Below, one piece after another: positions 34,018 to 42,240 of a DNA stretch of 64,000 nucleotides; positions within the stretch are counted from its first letter, which is position 1, and the number at the start of each line of letters is the position of its first letter. This DNA comes from Lentisphaerae bacterium GWF2_38_69 (GTDB taxonomy: Bacteria; Verrucomicrobiota; Lentisphaeria; Victivallales; GWF2-38-69). A model generated the notes under the pieces. That model was not told the DNA's origin, made no database searches, and saw only the letters and a list, made by a program, of their open reading frames with translations. A program made the position numbers and the translations under genes. The DNA lies in contig MHBE01000052.1 of NCBI GenBank assembly GCA_001803205.1, positions 1 to 64,000 of the forward strand. The letters run 5' to 3'.

Positions 34018-36525
34018 TTACTCTCTTATGCCTATTATTTTTTTATGTCTGTAGGCGATCAGAGGAGAAGCTACAAATATAGAAGAATATGTACCGACAA
34101 TTATTCCAGCTATCATTACAAGGGCAAAACTGTTAATACTGACACCTCCAAATAGCAACAGCATCAATACGACAAGGAATGTCAGGAATGATGTAATTAC
34201 AGTTCGGCTAAGTGTCTGGTTGATACTTAGATTAATAATTTCCTTGTAAGTTATATCTTTTCGCAGTTTAAGGTTTTCCCTGATCCTGTCAAAAACGATG
34301 ATTGTGTCATTTACTGAATATCCTGCGACAGTCAGTAACGCTGCTATGACAGTAAGAGTTATCTGACGGTCAAAAGCGAGCAAGACTCCCGTTCCGATAA
34401 TGAGGTCATGCATCAGAGCAATGATGGCAGCAATAGAGTAGGTAAATTCAAACCTCAGCGAAACATAGATAAATATGCCCACCATGGATAGAAGTATGGC
34501 AATAATTGCAGACTTGGCGAATTCAGCTCCTACGAAACCTCCGATAGTTGTTTCGGTTCCGCCCGTAAACTGAGCATTTGGAAATTCCTTATTCAGCATT
34601 TGGGTAATAGTAGCCATAGCGCCGCTTTCTTTAACTGCGTTTTGATTCTTCCCAGTTAACACTATTTCCATTTTATTGCCTTCTACTGGAGAGTACTTAT
34701 AAGATACTGAAGACTCAAAGCCTGCTTTTTTAAGAGCTTCTTCTATGTTGCTTTGGGAAACATAGTTTTTGAAATTAACCATAACTTGTGTCCCGCCAGT
34801 AAAATCGACACTCAGAATGGTGTTGTGTCTTACAATTACTATAACCACTGAGGCAAGCATCAGGACGGCCGATATAGTTATACAGTATTTCCATATGGAA
34901 AGGAACTGAACTTTGCTGTTATGGAAAACTCTAAGCATTTTCAATCCTTTGATGTGAAAATACTTATTGTAAATATCGAATATAAGTCTAGTTACAAATA
35001 CTGCAGTAAAAATACTTGATATTATACCAATGCTTAATGTAGCTCCGAAACCTTTTACAGGACCTGTTCCCTGCCAGTACAGAACAAGTGCAACAATTAA
35101 TGTGGTAACATTGGAGTCAAGAATTGTAGCAAAAGCTCTCTTGTAGCCTATATCAATAGCATTCAGCAGAGTTTTTTTGGCTTCAAGCTCTTCTCTTATT
35201 CTCTCAAAAATAAGGACATTTGCATCTACGGCCATTCCCATTGTCAGAATAATTCCTGCAATACCAGGAAGAGTAAGAGTTGCTCCCAGAGAGGCCATAG
35301 CTCCCATTATGAGAATGATATTTACTATAAGGGCAATATTGGCTACAAGACCTGCTTTCATGTAGTAAATAAGCATAAAAAGAGCAACTACAAGCAACCC
35401 TAGAATACCGGCGATCATCCCACTATTGACAGCTTCTCTGCCAAGAGTAGGAGCTGTATCGAATGTCGAGTCAATTCTTATTGTCGCCGGTAAATTACCG
35501 CAGGCTAAGGCCGTTGCGACATTTTGAGCTTCCTCCTGTGAGAAATCCCCTGTAATAGAAGCGTTGCCTCCATAGATCGCGCTTTGAATGGTAGGTGCGC
35601 TATAGAGAGTTCCGTCAAGCACAATTGCAAGTCTTCTTCCTACATTAGCAGCTGTCACTTTTCCAAACTGTTCAGCTCCTTCAGAATTGAACTGGAGAGC
35701 AATCTGTCTTTGCCCATATTGATCGGCAGAAACAAAAGCATTTATTATATTTGTCCCTGACATTTCAGGATGGATTTGGACAAATACCGTGTCTGTTCTT
35801 TTTTTTCCAAATCTGTCAGAGGAGACCATTGTCATCTTTTCCAGTCCTACGGGAGGAACAAAAGTCTGAGGATTGGAGTTGTATTCAGAAAGCAGCTGAT
35901 CATTGTTCGCGGCAACAAGCCTGAACTCAAGCTGAGCAGACATCTGAATGAGCTTCATATACTCTTTCTTTTGCTCTTCTGTAGACACTGGTATCTTGAG
36001 AGATATCCTGCTGGAACCCTCGGCTGCAATTTCAGGTTCAACTAAACCTGACTTATTAATCCTGTTTCTCAGAATTTCCATAACTCTGTTTCTAAGCTCA
36101 GAGATAGTAATTCCCTCAATGGCAGCTTTATCTGCATCGTTTGCAGGCTTGTTAGGTATTACGCTTACATCAAACTCCGTACCGCCGTTCAAATCAAGGC
36201 CGAGTTTAATAGAGCTTGCGCATTTAGATCTGACATAACGAAGCACATCAGCATTAGTTAAAACATCTTTGACCGCCAGATAGTCAGCCATATCGATGTT
36301 AAGTTCCTTGGCTGCTTCATCAACTGCTACAGACTCATACAGGTTTGGGTCATGAGCCTGTTTTTCTTTTGCAAGGTCTATTACTTTGACAATATTAGGG
36401 TTGTTATCAGCCAGTTCTGAAAGGACTTTATAGAAATTCTGCTGGTGCAAAGGAAACATTGACCAGGCAAAAATAGCTATCACGATTAGAACGATTATAA
36501 TTCTAGTAAGTACGGGTTTGTTCAT
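34018..36525 (-). CDS. secDF: Protein translocase subunit SecDF (fused)
   Basis: SecD and SecF are here one 835-aa chain of 12 membrane helices that uses the proton gradient to pull exported proteins through SecYEG. The SecD half has the DLNGGTEF segment near residue 125, a large periplasmic P1 domain and the transmembrane motif TLPGIAGIILTMGMAVDANV. The SecF half (from about 540) has SVDFTGGTQV and GYSVNDTIIVFDRIREN. Fusion occurs in Bacteroidetes, some Firmicutes and others. yajC lies 25 bases upstream on the same strand. Confidence 0.95.
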   Translation of the reverse strand: MNKPVLTRIIIVLIVIAIFAWSMFPLHQQNFYKVLSELADNNPNIVKVIDLAKEKQAHDPNLYESVAVDEAAKELNIDMADYLAVKDVLTNADVLRYVRSKCASSIKLGLDLNGGTEFDVSVIPNKPANDADKAAIEGITISELRNRVMEILRNRINKSGLVEPEIAAEGSSRISLKIPVSTEEQKKEYMKLIQMSAQLEFRLVAANNDQLLSEYNSNPQTFVPPVGLEKMTMVSSDRFGKKRTDTVFVQIHPEMSGTNIINAFVSADQYGQRQIALQFNSEGAEQFGKVTAANVGRRLAIVLDGTLYSAPTIQSAIYGGNASITGDFSQEEAQNVATALACGNLPATIRIDSTFDTAPTLGREAVNSGMIAGILGLLVVALFMLIYYMKAGLVANIALIVNIILIMGAMASLGATLTLPGIAGIILTMGMAVDANVLIFERIREELEAKKTLLNAIDIGYKRAFATILDSNVTTLIVALVLYWQGTGPVKGFGATLSIGIISSIFTAVFVTRLIFDIYNKYFHIKGLKMLRVFHNSKVQFLSIWKYCITISAVLMLASVVIVIVRHNTILSVDFTGGTQVMVNFKNYVSQSNIEEALKKAGFESSVSYKYSPVEGNKMEIVLTGKNQNAVKESGAMATITQMLNKEFPNAQFTGGTETTIGGFVGAEFAKSAIIAILLSMVGIFIYVSLRFEFTYSIAAIIALMHDLIIGTGVLLAFDRQITLTVIAALLTVAGYSVNDTIIVFDRIRENLKLRKDITYKEIINLSINQTLSRTVITSFLTFLVVLMLLLFGGVSINSFALVMIAGIIVGTYSSIFVASPLIAYRHKKIIGIRE

Positions 36526-36550
36526 AAGGTTGAAATGTTTTAAAAGTTAT

Positions 36551-36883
36551 TCACTCTTTGGTGGTTTCTTCGCCTTTTTCGAGAACTCCGTTTACAGAAC
36601 TTCTCATTACTTCAATCTTTACATTTTCAGCAATTTTAATAAACATGCTTTTTTCTTTTATTGAATTAACTACACCGATAATTCCACCGGCTGCAAGGAC
36701 TTTGTCTCCAACTCTGATAGCATCGAGCATCCTTTGGCGCTCTTTGGCTTTTTTGCTTTGTGATCTGAAGAGCAGAAAGTACATAACTACAATAATGAGA
36801 ATGAAAGGTCCGAAACTTACAAGCATTCCCTGGATTCCGCCGCCTTGAGCAGCAGCTTCTGTAGAAAGTGTTAAAAAGTTCAT
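36551..36883 (-). CDS. yajC: Preprotein translocase subunit YajC
   Basis: This 110-aa protein has one membrane helix (FGPFILIIVVMYFLLF), directly followed by RSQSKKAKERQRML and the GDKVLAAGGIIGVV motif of YajC, which associates with SecDF. The N-terminus is short and periplasmic. It is co-directional with secDF, 25 bases away, so they form an operon. Confidence 0.93.
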   Translation of the reverse strand: MNFLTLSTEAAAQGGGIQGMLVSFGPFILIIVVMYFLLFRSQSKKAKERQRMLDAIRVGDKVLAAGGIIGVVNSIKEKSMFIKIAENVKIEVMRSSVNGVLEKGEETTKE

Positions 36884-36912
36884 ATATTTTCCTTAAAATT
36901 AATTTTATTGCT

Positions 36913-36954
36913 TTTAAAAAATAAAATAATGATGAGAGAAAAAGATCTCTCATC
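36913..36954 (-). terminator. Terminator of rpsA
   Basis: GATGAGAGA (36931-36939) and TCTCTCATC (36946-36954) form a perfect nine-pair stem. On the minus strand it is followed by an AT-rich tract with a T6 run. It lies about 14 bases after the rpsA stop. Confidence 0.7.
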
Positions 36955-36967
36955 GTTTTATTAAAAT

Positions 36968-38728
36968 CTACTTGTTTTCAAGCCCCTTGAAACCGGAATT
37001 TTCAAGAGCTTCGCCGAAGCCTACAAGAGCTTCGCCGGAGCGCAGAGCTTCTTCGACCTGTTCGCTGACTACTTTGAGTTCTTCCTCATTAACGACTTCT
37101 TTATTTGCAGCCTTTATACTGAGGCCGATTCTTCTTTCAGCCTGATCGATTTTGATAACTCTTGCCTTGATTTCCTGTCCTACCTGAAGCACATCTTTGA
37201 CTCTTTCGACATGTTCATCGGTTATTTGTGAAACATGCACGAGTCCGTCAATCTTGTTTGTAAGTTCAACAAATGCGCCAAAAGCTGTAATCTTGGAAAC
37301 TTTGCCTGTAACAACATCGCCTATTTTGTAAATAGCGTCGATGTTCTGCCAGGGGTCAGATTCAAGCTGTTTCATGCCAAGGGATATCCTTTGCTGAGAA
37401 ACATCTATTGCAAGCACGATAGCTTCTACTTCGTCACCGATTTTGAGGACTTCAGTAGGATTATTAATCTTACGGGTCCATGACATATCCGATACATGGA
37501 TCATGCCATCTATGTCGTTTTCGATTTCTATGAAAGCTCCGTAGCTTGTCATATTTCTGACTTTGCCTTTAACTTTGCTTCCTACCGGATATTTAGTAGC
37601 TATTATTTCCCATGGGTTTTGAGTTGTCTGTCTGAGTCCGAGGGATATTTTCTTGGTATCTGGCTGAATATCGAGAACAACAGCTTCGACTTCATCTCCC
37701 ATTTTTACCATTTCTGTCGGTTTGCTTATCCTCTTTGTCCATGACATTTCAGATACATGGATCAGCCCTTCAATGCCTGTTTCTACTTCAACGAAAGCGC
37801 CATAAGGCATAATGTTGACGACTTTACCTTTGATTTTTGTTCCGACAGGATATTTTTCAGCGACTGTTTCCCATGGATTCTTGCTCTTTTGTTTGAGTCC
37901 GAGAGATAGTCTTTCTTTTGTATAATCAATATCAAGAACGACAACTTCGAGTTCCTGACCGAGCTGGACAAGTTCTGAAGGATGGTTGATTCTGCCCCAT
38001 GACATATCTGTAATATGGAGAAGTCCGTCTACGCCGCCCATATCGATAAATGCGCCGAAGTCCGTGATATTTTTGATTGTGCCTTTGTAAGCATTGCCTT
38101 TTACGATGTTTTTAAGTACATTGGCTCTCTTGTCTGCTCTGTCTGCTTCGAGAAGCTCTCTTCTTGAAACTACGATGTTTTTGCGTTCGTCATTAATTTT
38201 AACAATCTTAAAGTCAAACTCGAGTCCGATAAGTGCATCCATATCCTTGACGGGAGCTACATCAATCTGAGAACCAGGAAGGAATGCTTCCACTCCGTCT
38301 ACATCTACGATTATGCCGCCTTTGACGCGGTGCTTCATTACACCCTTGGCTATGCTACCTTCTTTGTATTTTTCATTGATTCTTGTCCAATCTTTGGAGA
38401 AAGCAGCTTTCTGTATGCTCAATACAGGTTGGTGTCTGTTATCTTCAATCTGTTCAAGAAATACATCAATTACATCATCTACATTAATTGATTCCCAATC
38501 CTTGAATTCTTCTTTAGAGATGAAGCCTTCAGCCTTGCATCCGATGTCTACGAGTATGCCATTGTCGCGCTTTTCAGCTACTCTGCCTTTAATGATAGAG
38601 CCTTCTTCAAATCCAGCTGTGCTCTTGTCATTCAAAAGCAAGTCCATTGAAGGCATATTTTCCAGATCAAGGAAAAGGGGGAGGTTGTTTATTTCAGGGT
38701 TAGTTGTTTCAGTTGTTTTAGTTGCCAT
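36968..38728 (-). CDS. rpsA: 30S ribosomal protein S1
   Basis: S1 binds mRNA leaders and helps the ribosome start translation. The 586-aa chain has six S1 domains, each with a G-x-(V/I)-x-(G)-x(4-6)-GAF(V/I) core; examples are RNGIL-type domain 1 (GRVAEKRDNGILVDIG) and domains 3-6 with GAFIDMGG, GAFVEVET, GAFIEIEN and GAFVELTN. The order and length match E. coli S1 (557 aa), with a short N-terminal lead. There is no Shine-Dalgarno sequence before the ATG, as in other rpsA genes. Instead the leader and first codons contain three copies of a 13-base motif that is also found before the EF-G-like gene. Confidence 0.95.
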   Translation of the reverse strand: MATKTTETTNPEINNLPLFLDLENMPSMDLLLNDKSTAGFEEGSIIKGRVAEKRDNGILVDIGCKAEGFISKEEFKDWESINVDDVIDVFLEQIEDNRHQPVLSIQKAAFSKDWTRINEKYKEGSIAKGVMKHRVKGGIIVDVDGVEAFLPGSQIDVAPVKDMDALIGLEFDFKIVKINDERKNIVVSRRELLEADRADKRANVLKNIVKGNAYKGTIKNITDFGAFIDMGGVDGLLHITDMSWGRINHPSELVQLGQELEVVVLDIDYTKERLSLGLKQKSKNPWETVAEKYPVGTKIKGKVVNIMPYGAFVEVETGIEGLIHVSEMSWTKRISKPTEMVKMGDEVEAVVLDIQPDTKKISLGLRQTTQNPWEIIATKYPVGSKVKGKVRNMTSYGAFIEIENDIDGMIHVSDMSWTRKINNPTEVLKIGDEVEAIVLAIDVSQQRISLGMKQLESDPWQNIDAIYKIGDVVTGKVSKITAFGAFVELTNKIDGLVHVSQITDEHVERVKDVLQVGQEIKARVIKIDQAERRIGLSIKAANKEVVNEEELKVVSEQVEEALRSGEALVGFGEALENSGFKGLENK

Positions 38729-38762
38729 TGTTTGGGTTAATTGTTTTGGGTTAGTTGTTTAT
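38697..38762 (-). promoter_or_regulatory. Triplicated AAACAAYTAACCC motif in the rpsA leader and first codons
   Basis: On the minus strand, AAACAAYTAACCC occurs at 38748-38760, 38734-38746 and 38697-38709, the last inside codons for ETTNPE. The copies flank the start codon at 38728. An identical copy extended to ATAAACAACTAACCC is in the leader of the upstream EF-G-like gene (40841-40855). The motif may be a binding site for S1 or another RNA-binding protein. Confidence 0.5.
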
Positions 38763-38769
38763 AATAATT

Positions 38770-38792
38770 AAACCCTCTTTTTGAGAGGGTTT
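38770..38792 (-). terminator. Terminator-like hairpin after the EF-G-like gene
   Basis: AAACCCTC (38770-38777) and GAGGGTTT (38785-38792) form an eight-pair stem with a seven-base loop between the EF-G-like gene and rpsA. The tract after it on the minus strand is AT-rich but not a clean T-run, so readthrough into rpsA is possible. Confidence 0.6.
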
Positions 38793-38808
38793 GGTAAAGA
38801 TTCTAACT

Positions 38809-40827
38809 TTATTCTTTAGAAGATTCCAGTTCCTTTTTGTGTTTCTCAATAATTTCCTTGGCCACATTGGTTGGAACCATTTCATATCTTGCAAAACTCA
38901 TTTCGAATGAACCGTTGCCTTGAGTAATACTTCTTAGCTCAGTTGCGTATTTTGCAAGTTCAGCGATTGGAACTTCGGCTCTGACCACCTGCAGTCCTTC
39001 TTCTGCTTCCATGCCGAGAATTCTTCCGCGTTTTGTATTAAGGTCGCCGCTTATATCTCCCATGTATTGGTCGGGAATGTATATTTTTACATTCATAATT
39101 GGTTCAAGAAGGATAGGTTTGGCTTTTTCCACTCCGTCTCTGAATCCAGCTCTTGAAGCAATTTTAAAAGCCATTTCTGAAGAGTCTACATCATGGAATT
39201 TGCCGTCATAAACTGTTACTTTGATATTCTGCACAGTACATCCTGCAAGAGGGCCGTTAATCATTGCTTCGACCACGCCTTTTTCAACTGCCGGGATGAA
39301 GTTCTTGGGGATTGTTCCCCCTACGATTGCATTGACAAATTCATATCCGTCGGCTTTAGGCTCGACTTTAAGATAAACTTCTGCAAACTGCCCATGTCCG
39401 CCAGATTGTTTTTTATGTCTGTAATGGCCTTCTCCAAGAGCAGTGACAGTTTCTCTGTAAGGAACTTTAGGAGTAGCTATATTTACTTCAACTTTATTCT
39501 CTTCTTTAAGTTTCTTAATTGCAAGAGTAAGCTGCTGATCACCCATTCCGGAAAGAAGCATTTCATGCGTTTCAGGATGCCTTTCGAGCTTAAGTGTCGG
39601 ATCACCTGCAGAAATTCTATTTAATCCCTGTGCTATCTTTTCTTCTTCACCGCTCTTGACCGCAGTAAGAGCATAAGACATAACGGGTGCTGGAAACTCA
39701 ATCAAGGGCAATTCAGGCGCTGCTGAAGTAGTTCCAATGGTGTTGTCGAAAGTTGTGGCTTTCAGTTTGACCATTGCTCCGATCATGCCCGGCACTGCCA
39801 AATCGGTTTTATCCTGATTTTTGCCGTTAACAAGAAGGATACTGCCAAATCTTTCTTTAGCGCTTTTTGTAACATTGTAAACTTCGCTGTCTGCAGAAAA
39901 AGTTCCTGTATAAACTCTGAAGAATACAAGTTGTCCGAGGAAAGGGTCATTGATTGTTTTAAAAGCTTTTGCAACGCCTAAACCGTTTTCTGAAACTGCG
40001 ATTTTATTTCCTGCTGCGTCGCATAGATTTTTTTCAAGAGGCGTTGGCATTAGGTCAACTAATGAGTTAAGCAGGTCATCAATTCCGATATCTTTTGAGA
40101 CACTTCCACAGAAGACAGGAACAAAAGTTCCTGATGTAATTGCTTTTTTAAGTCCGTTGGAAAGCTCTTCGGCTGTAAGTTTCTGACCATCTAAATATTT
40201 CATCATTAACTCTTCGTCGGATTCAGCTACGGAATCTGAAAGCTTTTCCATGAATTTCTTGGCATCGCCTGAAGGATTTTCCTGTTTCAGGATATTTGTG
40301 ACTGATGAAAAAGAAGTTCCTGAAGCATCAGGGAGAGTTACCGGAATGCATGAAGTCTTTCCAAAACTGCCCTGTATTTGTTCGAGTACCTTGTCAAAAT
40401 CAGCCATATCTTTATCAAGGCCGTTGATATAGAAAGCCACCGGCATATTTGCATTTTTGGCTATTTTCCACGAACGGCTGGTTCCTATCTGGACTCCGTC
40501 AACAGCATCTACTACGATAAGATCAATATCTGAATTATTGATTGCGCTGATAGGTTCGGCAATAAACTCACCGTAACCTGGTGTGTCCATAAAGAAGAAG
40601 TAATTGTCTTTCCACTTACAATTCAAAGCAGCCGAATAAATACTGCTAAGTTTTGTCTGTTCTTCTGCCGTATAGTCTGAGACGCTTGTCCTTTCAGTAA
40701 CTTTTCCTAGCCTGTCAACTTTTCCTGACTTAAAAAGAATCAAGTCGCAGAGAGAAGTTTTTCCTGAACGAATGTGACCGCTTACAGCGAAGTTTCTGAC
40801 AGATCCTGCTGAAATACTCATAAGCAA
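38809..40827 (-). CDS. Elongation factor G-like translational GTPase
   Basis: This 672-aa protein has the EF-G domain order: a G domain with GHIRSGKTSL (17-26) and DTPGYGEF (81-88), domain II, then domains III-V ending in GSFEMSFARYEMVP. The G4 box is NGLD (135-138) instead of NKxD, a variation that may change guanine binding. The sequence belongs with EF-G-like paralogues (FusA2 type), not the main EF-G that sits in the str operon. The start could be TTG at 40827, with GGAG six bases upstream, or ATG at 40821. It precedes rpsA and shares a leader motif with it. Confidence 0.85.
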   Translation of the reverse strand: MLMSISAGSVRNFAVSGHIRSGKTSLCDLILFKSGKVDRLGKVTERTSVSDYTAEEQTKLSSIYSAALNCKWKDNYFFFMDTPGYGEFIAEPISAINNSDIDLIVVDAVDGVQIGTSRSWKIAKNANMPVAFYINGLDKDMADFDKVLEQIQGSFGKTSCIPVTLPDASGTSFSSVTNILKQENPSGDAKKFMEKLSDSVAESDEELMMKYLDGQKLTAEELSNGLKKAITSGTFVPVFCGSVSKDIGIDDLLNSLVDLMPTPLEKNLCDAAGNKIAVSENGLGVAKAFKTINDPFLGQLVFFRVYTGTFSADSEVYNVTKSAKERFGSILLVNGKNQDKTDLAVPGMIGAMVKLKATTFDNTIGTTSAAPELPLIEFPAPVMSYALTAVKSGEEEKIAQGLNRISAGDPTLKLERHPETHEMLLSGMGDQQLTLAIKKLKEENKVEVNIATPKVPYRETVTALGEGHYRHKKQSGGHGQFAEVYLKVEPKADGYEFVNAIVGGTIPKNFIPAVEKGVVEAMINGPLAGCTVQNIKVTVYDGKFHDVDSSEMAFKIASRAGFRDGVEKAKPILLEPIMNVKIYIPDQYMGDISGDLNTKRGRILGMEAEEGLQVVRAEVPIAELAKYATELRSITQGNGSFEMSFARYEMVPTNVAKEIIEKHKKELESSKE

Positions 40828-40840
40828 TAATTGCTCCGAA

Positions 40841-40855
40841 GGGTTAGTTGTTTAT
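40841..40855 (-). promoter_or_regulatory. Copy of the rpsA leader motif upstream of the EF-G-like gene
   Basis: ATAAACAACTAACCC on the minus strand is identical over 15 bases to the copy at 38748-38762. It lies in the 5' leader, about 14 bases before the start codon and just upstream of GGAG. Confidence 0.5.
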
Positions 40856-40887
40856 CAAATTAAAAAAAAGAACACAATAAAAGCGTA

Positions 40888-40915
40888 ACTATAGTTAAAC
40901 ATAAAGTTAATTCAA
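40888..40915 (-). promoter_or_regulatory. Candidate promoter of the EF-G-like gene
   Basis: On the minus strand TTGAAT (40910-40915) and TATAGT (40888-40893) are separated by 16 bases. They give a leader of roughly 50 bases that contains the AAACAACTAACCC motif. Confidence 0.45.
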
Positions 40916-40938
40916 AAACTTAAAGAATTTTTTTTAAA

Positions 40939-41484
40939 TTAAAAAAGATCTTTTGTATTAAGGTCTTTAAAGAAAGGCTGTTTCATATCTCTTTGTGAAA
41001 GAATAGGAGATTCGATTGGCCATTGGATGTTAATTGTCGGATCATTCCATATAAATCCCCTCTCATCATTCTTAGAATAGTATGTACTGCACTTATACTG
41101 AAATTCTGCAATGTCGCTCAATACGCAGAAGCTGTGGGCAAAACCAAACGGAACAAAGAGCTGTTTCTTGTTTTCTGCAGAAAGATAAAAGCCTTCCCAT
41201 TGCCCGAAGGTAGGGGAGTTTTTCCTTATATCTACAACTACATCGAAGACTTCACCGGAAGTAGTCCTGACTAGCTTTGCCTGTCCGGGATTTATCTGCC
41301 AATGCATTCCCCTGAGAGTTCCTTTGGTAGATGCAGAGTGATTATCTTGAACAAATTCGCATTCTATTCCGATTTCCTGATACTTTTTTCTACTGTAACT
41401 CTCCAGAAAAAAACCTCTGTTATCTCCGAAAACATCCGGTACAATAAGCAGCACGCCTTTTAGTTTTGTCTCTAAGCTCTTCAT
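40939..41484 (-). CDS. rfbC: dTDP-4-dehydrorhamnose 3,5-epimerase family protein
   Basis: RfbC/RmlC epimerises the sugar in dTDP-L-rhamnose synthesis for surface polysaccharide. The 181-aa cupin shows FGDNRGFFLESYS, FVQDNHSASTKGTLRGMHWQ with the catalytic histidine, KLVRTTSGEVFDVVVDIR and FVPFGFAHSFCVLSD. The usual LRGLHFQ is LRGMHWQ here. No rfbA, rfbB or rfbD lies near, so it is an isolated gene and could act on a related sugar. It is divergent from the HD-domain gene. Confidence 0.9.
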   Translation of the reverse strand: MKSLETKLKGVLLIVPDVFGDNRGFFLESYSRKKYQEIGIECEFVQDNHSASTKGTLRGMHWQINPGQAKLVRTTSGEVFDVVVDIRKNSPTFGQWEGFYLSAENKKQLFVPFGFAHSFCVLSDIAEFQYKCSTYYSKNDERGFIWNDPTINIQWPIESPILSQRDMKQPFFKDLNTKDLF

Positions 41485-41493
41485 AAATTTAGT

Positions 41494-41531
41494 TTATTGT
41501 CTTGTATTGAATTGGAATTTAAAGACAATAA
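41494..41531. promoter_or_regulatory. Inverted repeat in the rfbC/HD-protein divergent region
   Basis: TTATTGTCTT (41494-41503) and AAGACAATAA (41522-41531) are a perfect ten-base inverted repeat around 18 bases, centred in the short gap between two divergent genes. It could be an operator or an RNA hairpin. Confidence 0.35.
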
Positions 41532-41571
41532 CTTAATAATGCAATACATACAAACAGGAGAAAAAAACAAA

Positions 41572-42126
41572 ATGAATAGAAATGAGGCAATTAAACTGCT
41601 CGATGAATATATCAAAAACCCTAACATGATAAAACATAGCCTGGCTTCGGAATCAGTAATGGCTAAATTGGCTGATAAACTTGGGTATGATAGGGATAAA
41701 TGGGCAATGGCAGGCTTGCTCCATGACCTTGATGTAGAAATCACCAACGCAGATTTAAAAATTCATGGAAAAGAAACTGCAAGAATTCTTAGAGAATATA
41801 ATCTTGATCCAGACATCATTGATGCGATAACAAGGCATAATGAAGGCTCGACTGAATTAAAGAGAGAAACACACTTTCATTTCGCACTTGCCTCTGGAGA
41901 AACTATTACTGGTTTGATAACAGCAACAACTCTTGTTTATCCTGATAAAAAACTCTCTTCTGTTAAACCGAAATCCGTAGTTAAGCGCATGAAGGAAAAA
42001 GCCTTTGCCGCTTCAGTTAACAGAGATATTATTATGGAATGCGAAAAACTTGGAATGAGCATAGAAGAGTTCGCTCAGCTTTCGCTTAATGCCATGCAAT
42101 CAATTAACTTAGAACTTGGTCTATAA
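41572..42126 (+). CDS. HD-domain (HDIG) predicted metal-dependent phosphohydrolase
   Basis: This 184-aa protein has the HD signature: HSLASESVMAKLADKLG, then AMAGLLHDLDVE, and later DAITRHNEG. These supply the histidines and aspartates for a binuclear metal site. Stand-alone HDIG proteins of this size act on nucleotides or other small phosphates. I use the ATG at 41572, with CAGGAG about 11 bases upstream; a frame extending to 41497 has no ribosome site. Substrate unknown. Confidence 0.85.
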   Translation: MNRNEAIKLLDEYIKNPNMIKHSLASESVMAKLADKLGYDRDKWAMAGLLHDLDVEITNADLKIHGKETARILREYNLDPDIIDAITRHNEGSTELKRETHFHFALASGETITGLITATTLVYPDKKLSSVKPKSVVKRMKEKAFAASVNRDIIMECEKLGMSIEEFAQLSLNAMQSINLELGL

Positions 42127-42240
42127 TTCGTGTAGAAAAAGTTTCAACTAAAGAGAATATGTAAAGAAAACATTATAATATTCAGATTTCCTGTTATAAA
42201 GATTTAGGAAATATGCATATTTTTATTTGGAGAGAAGTTT

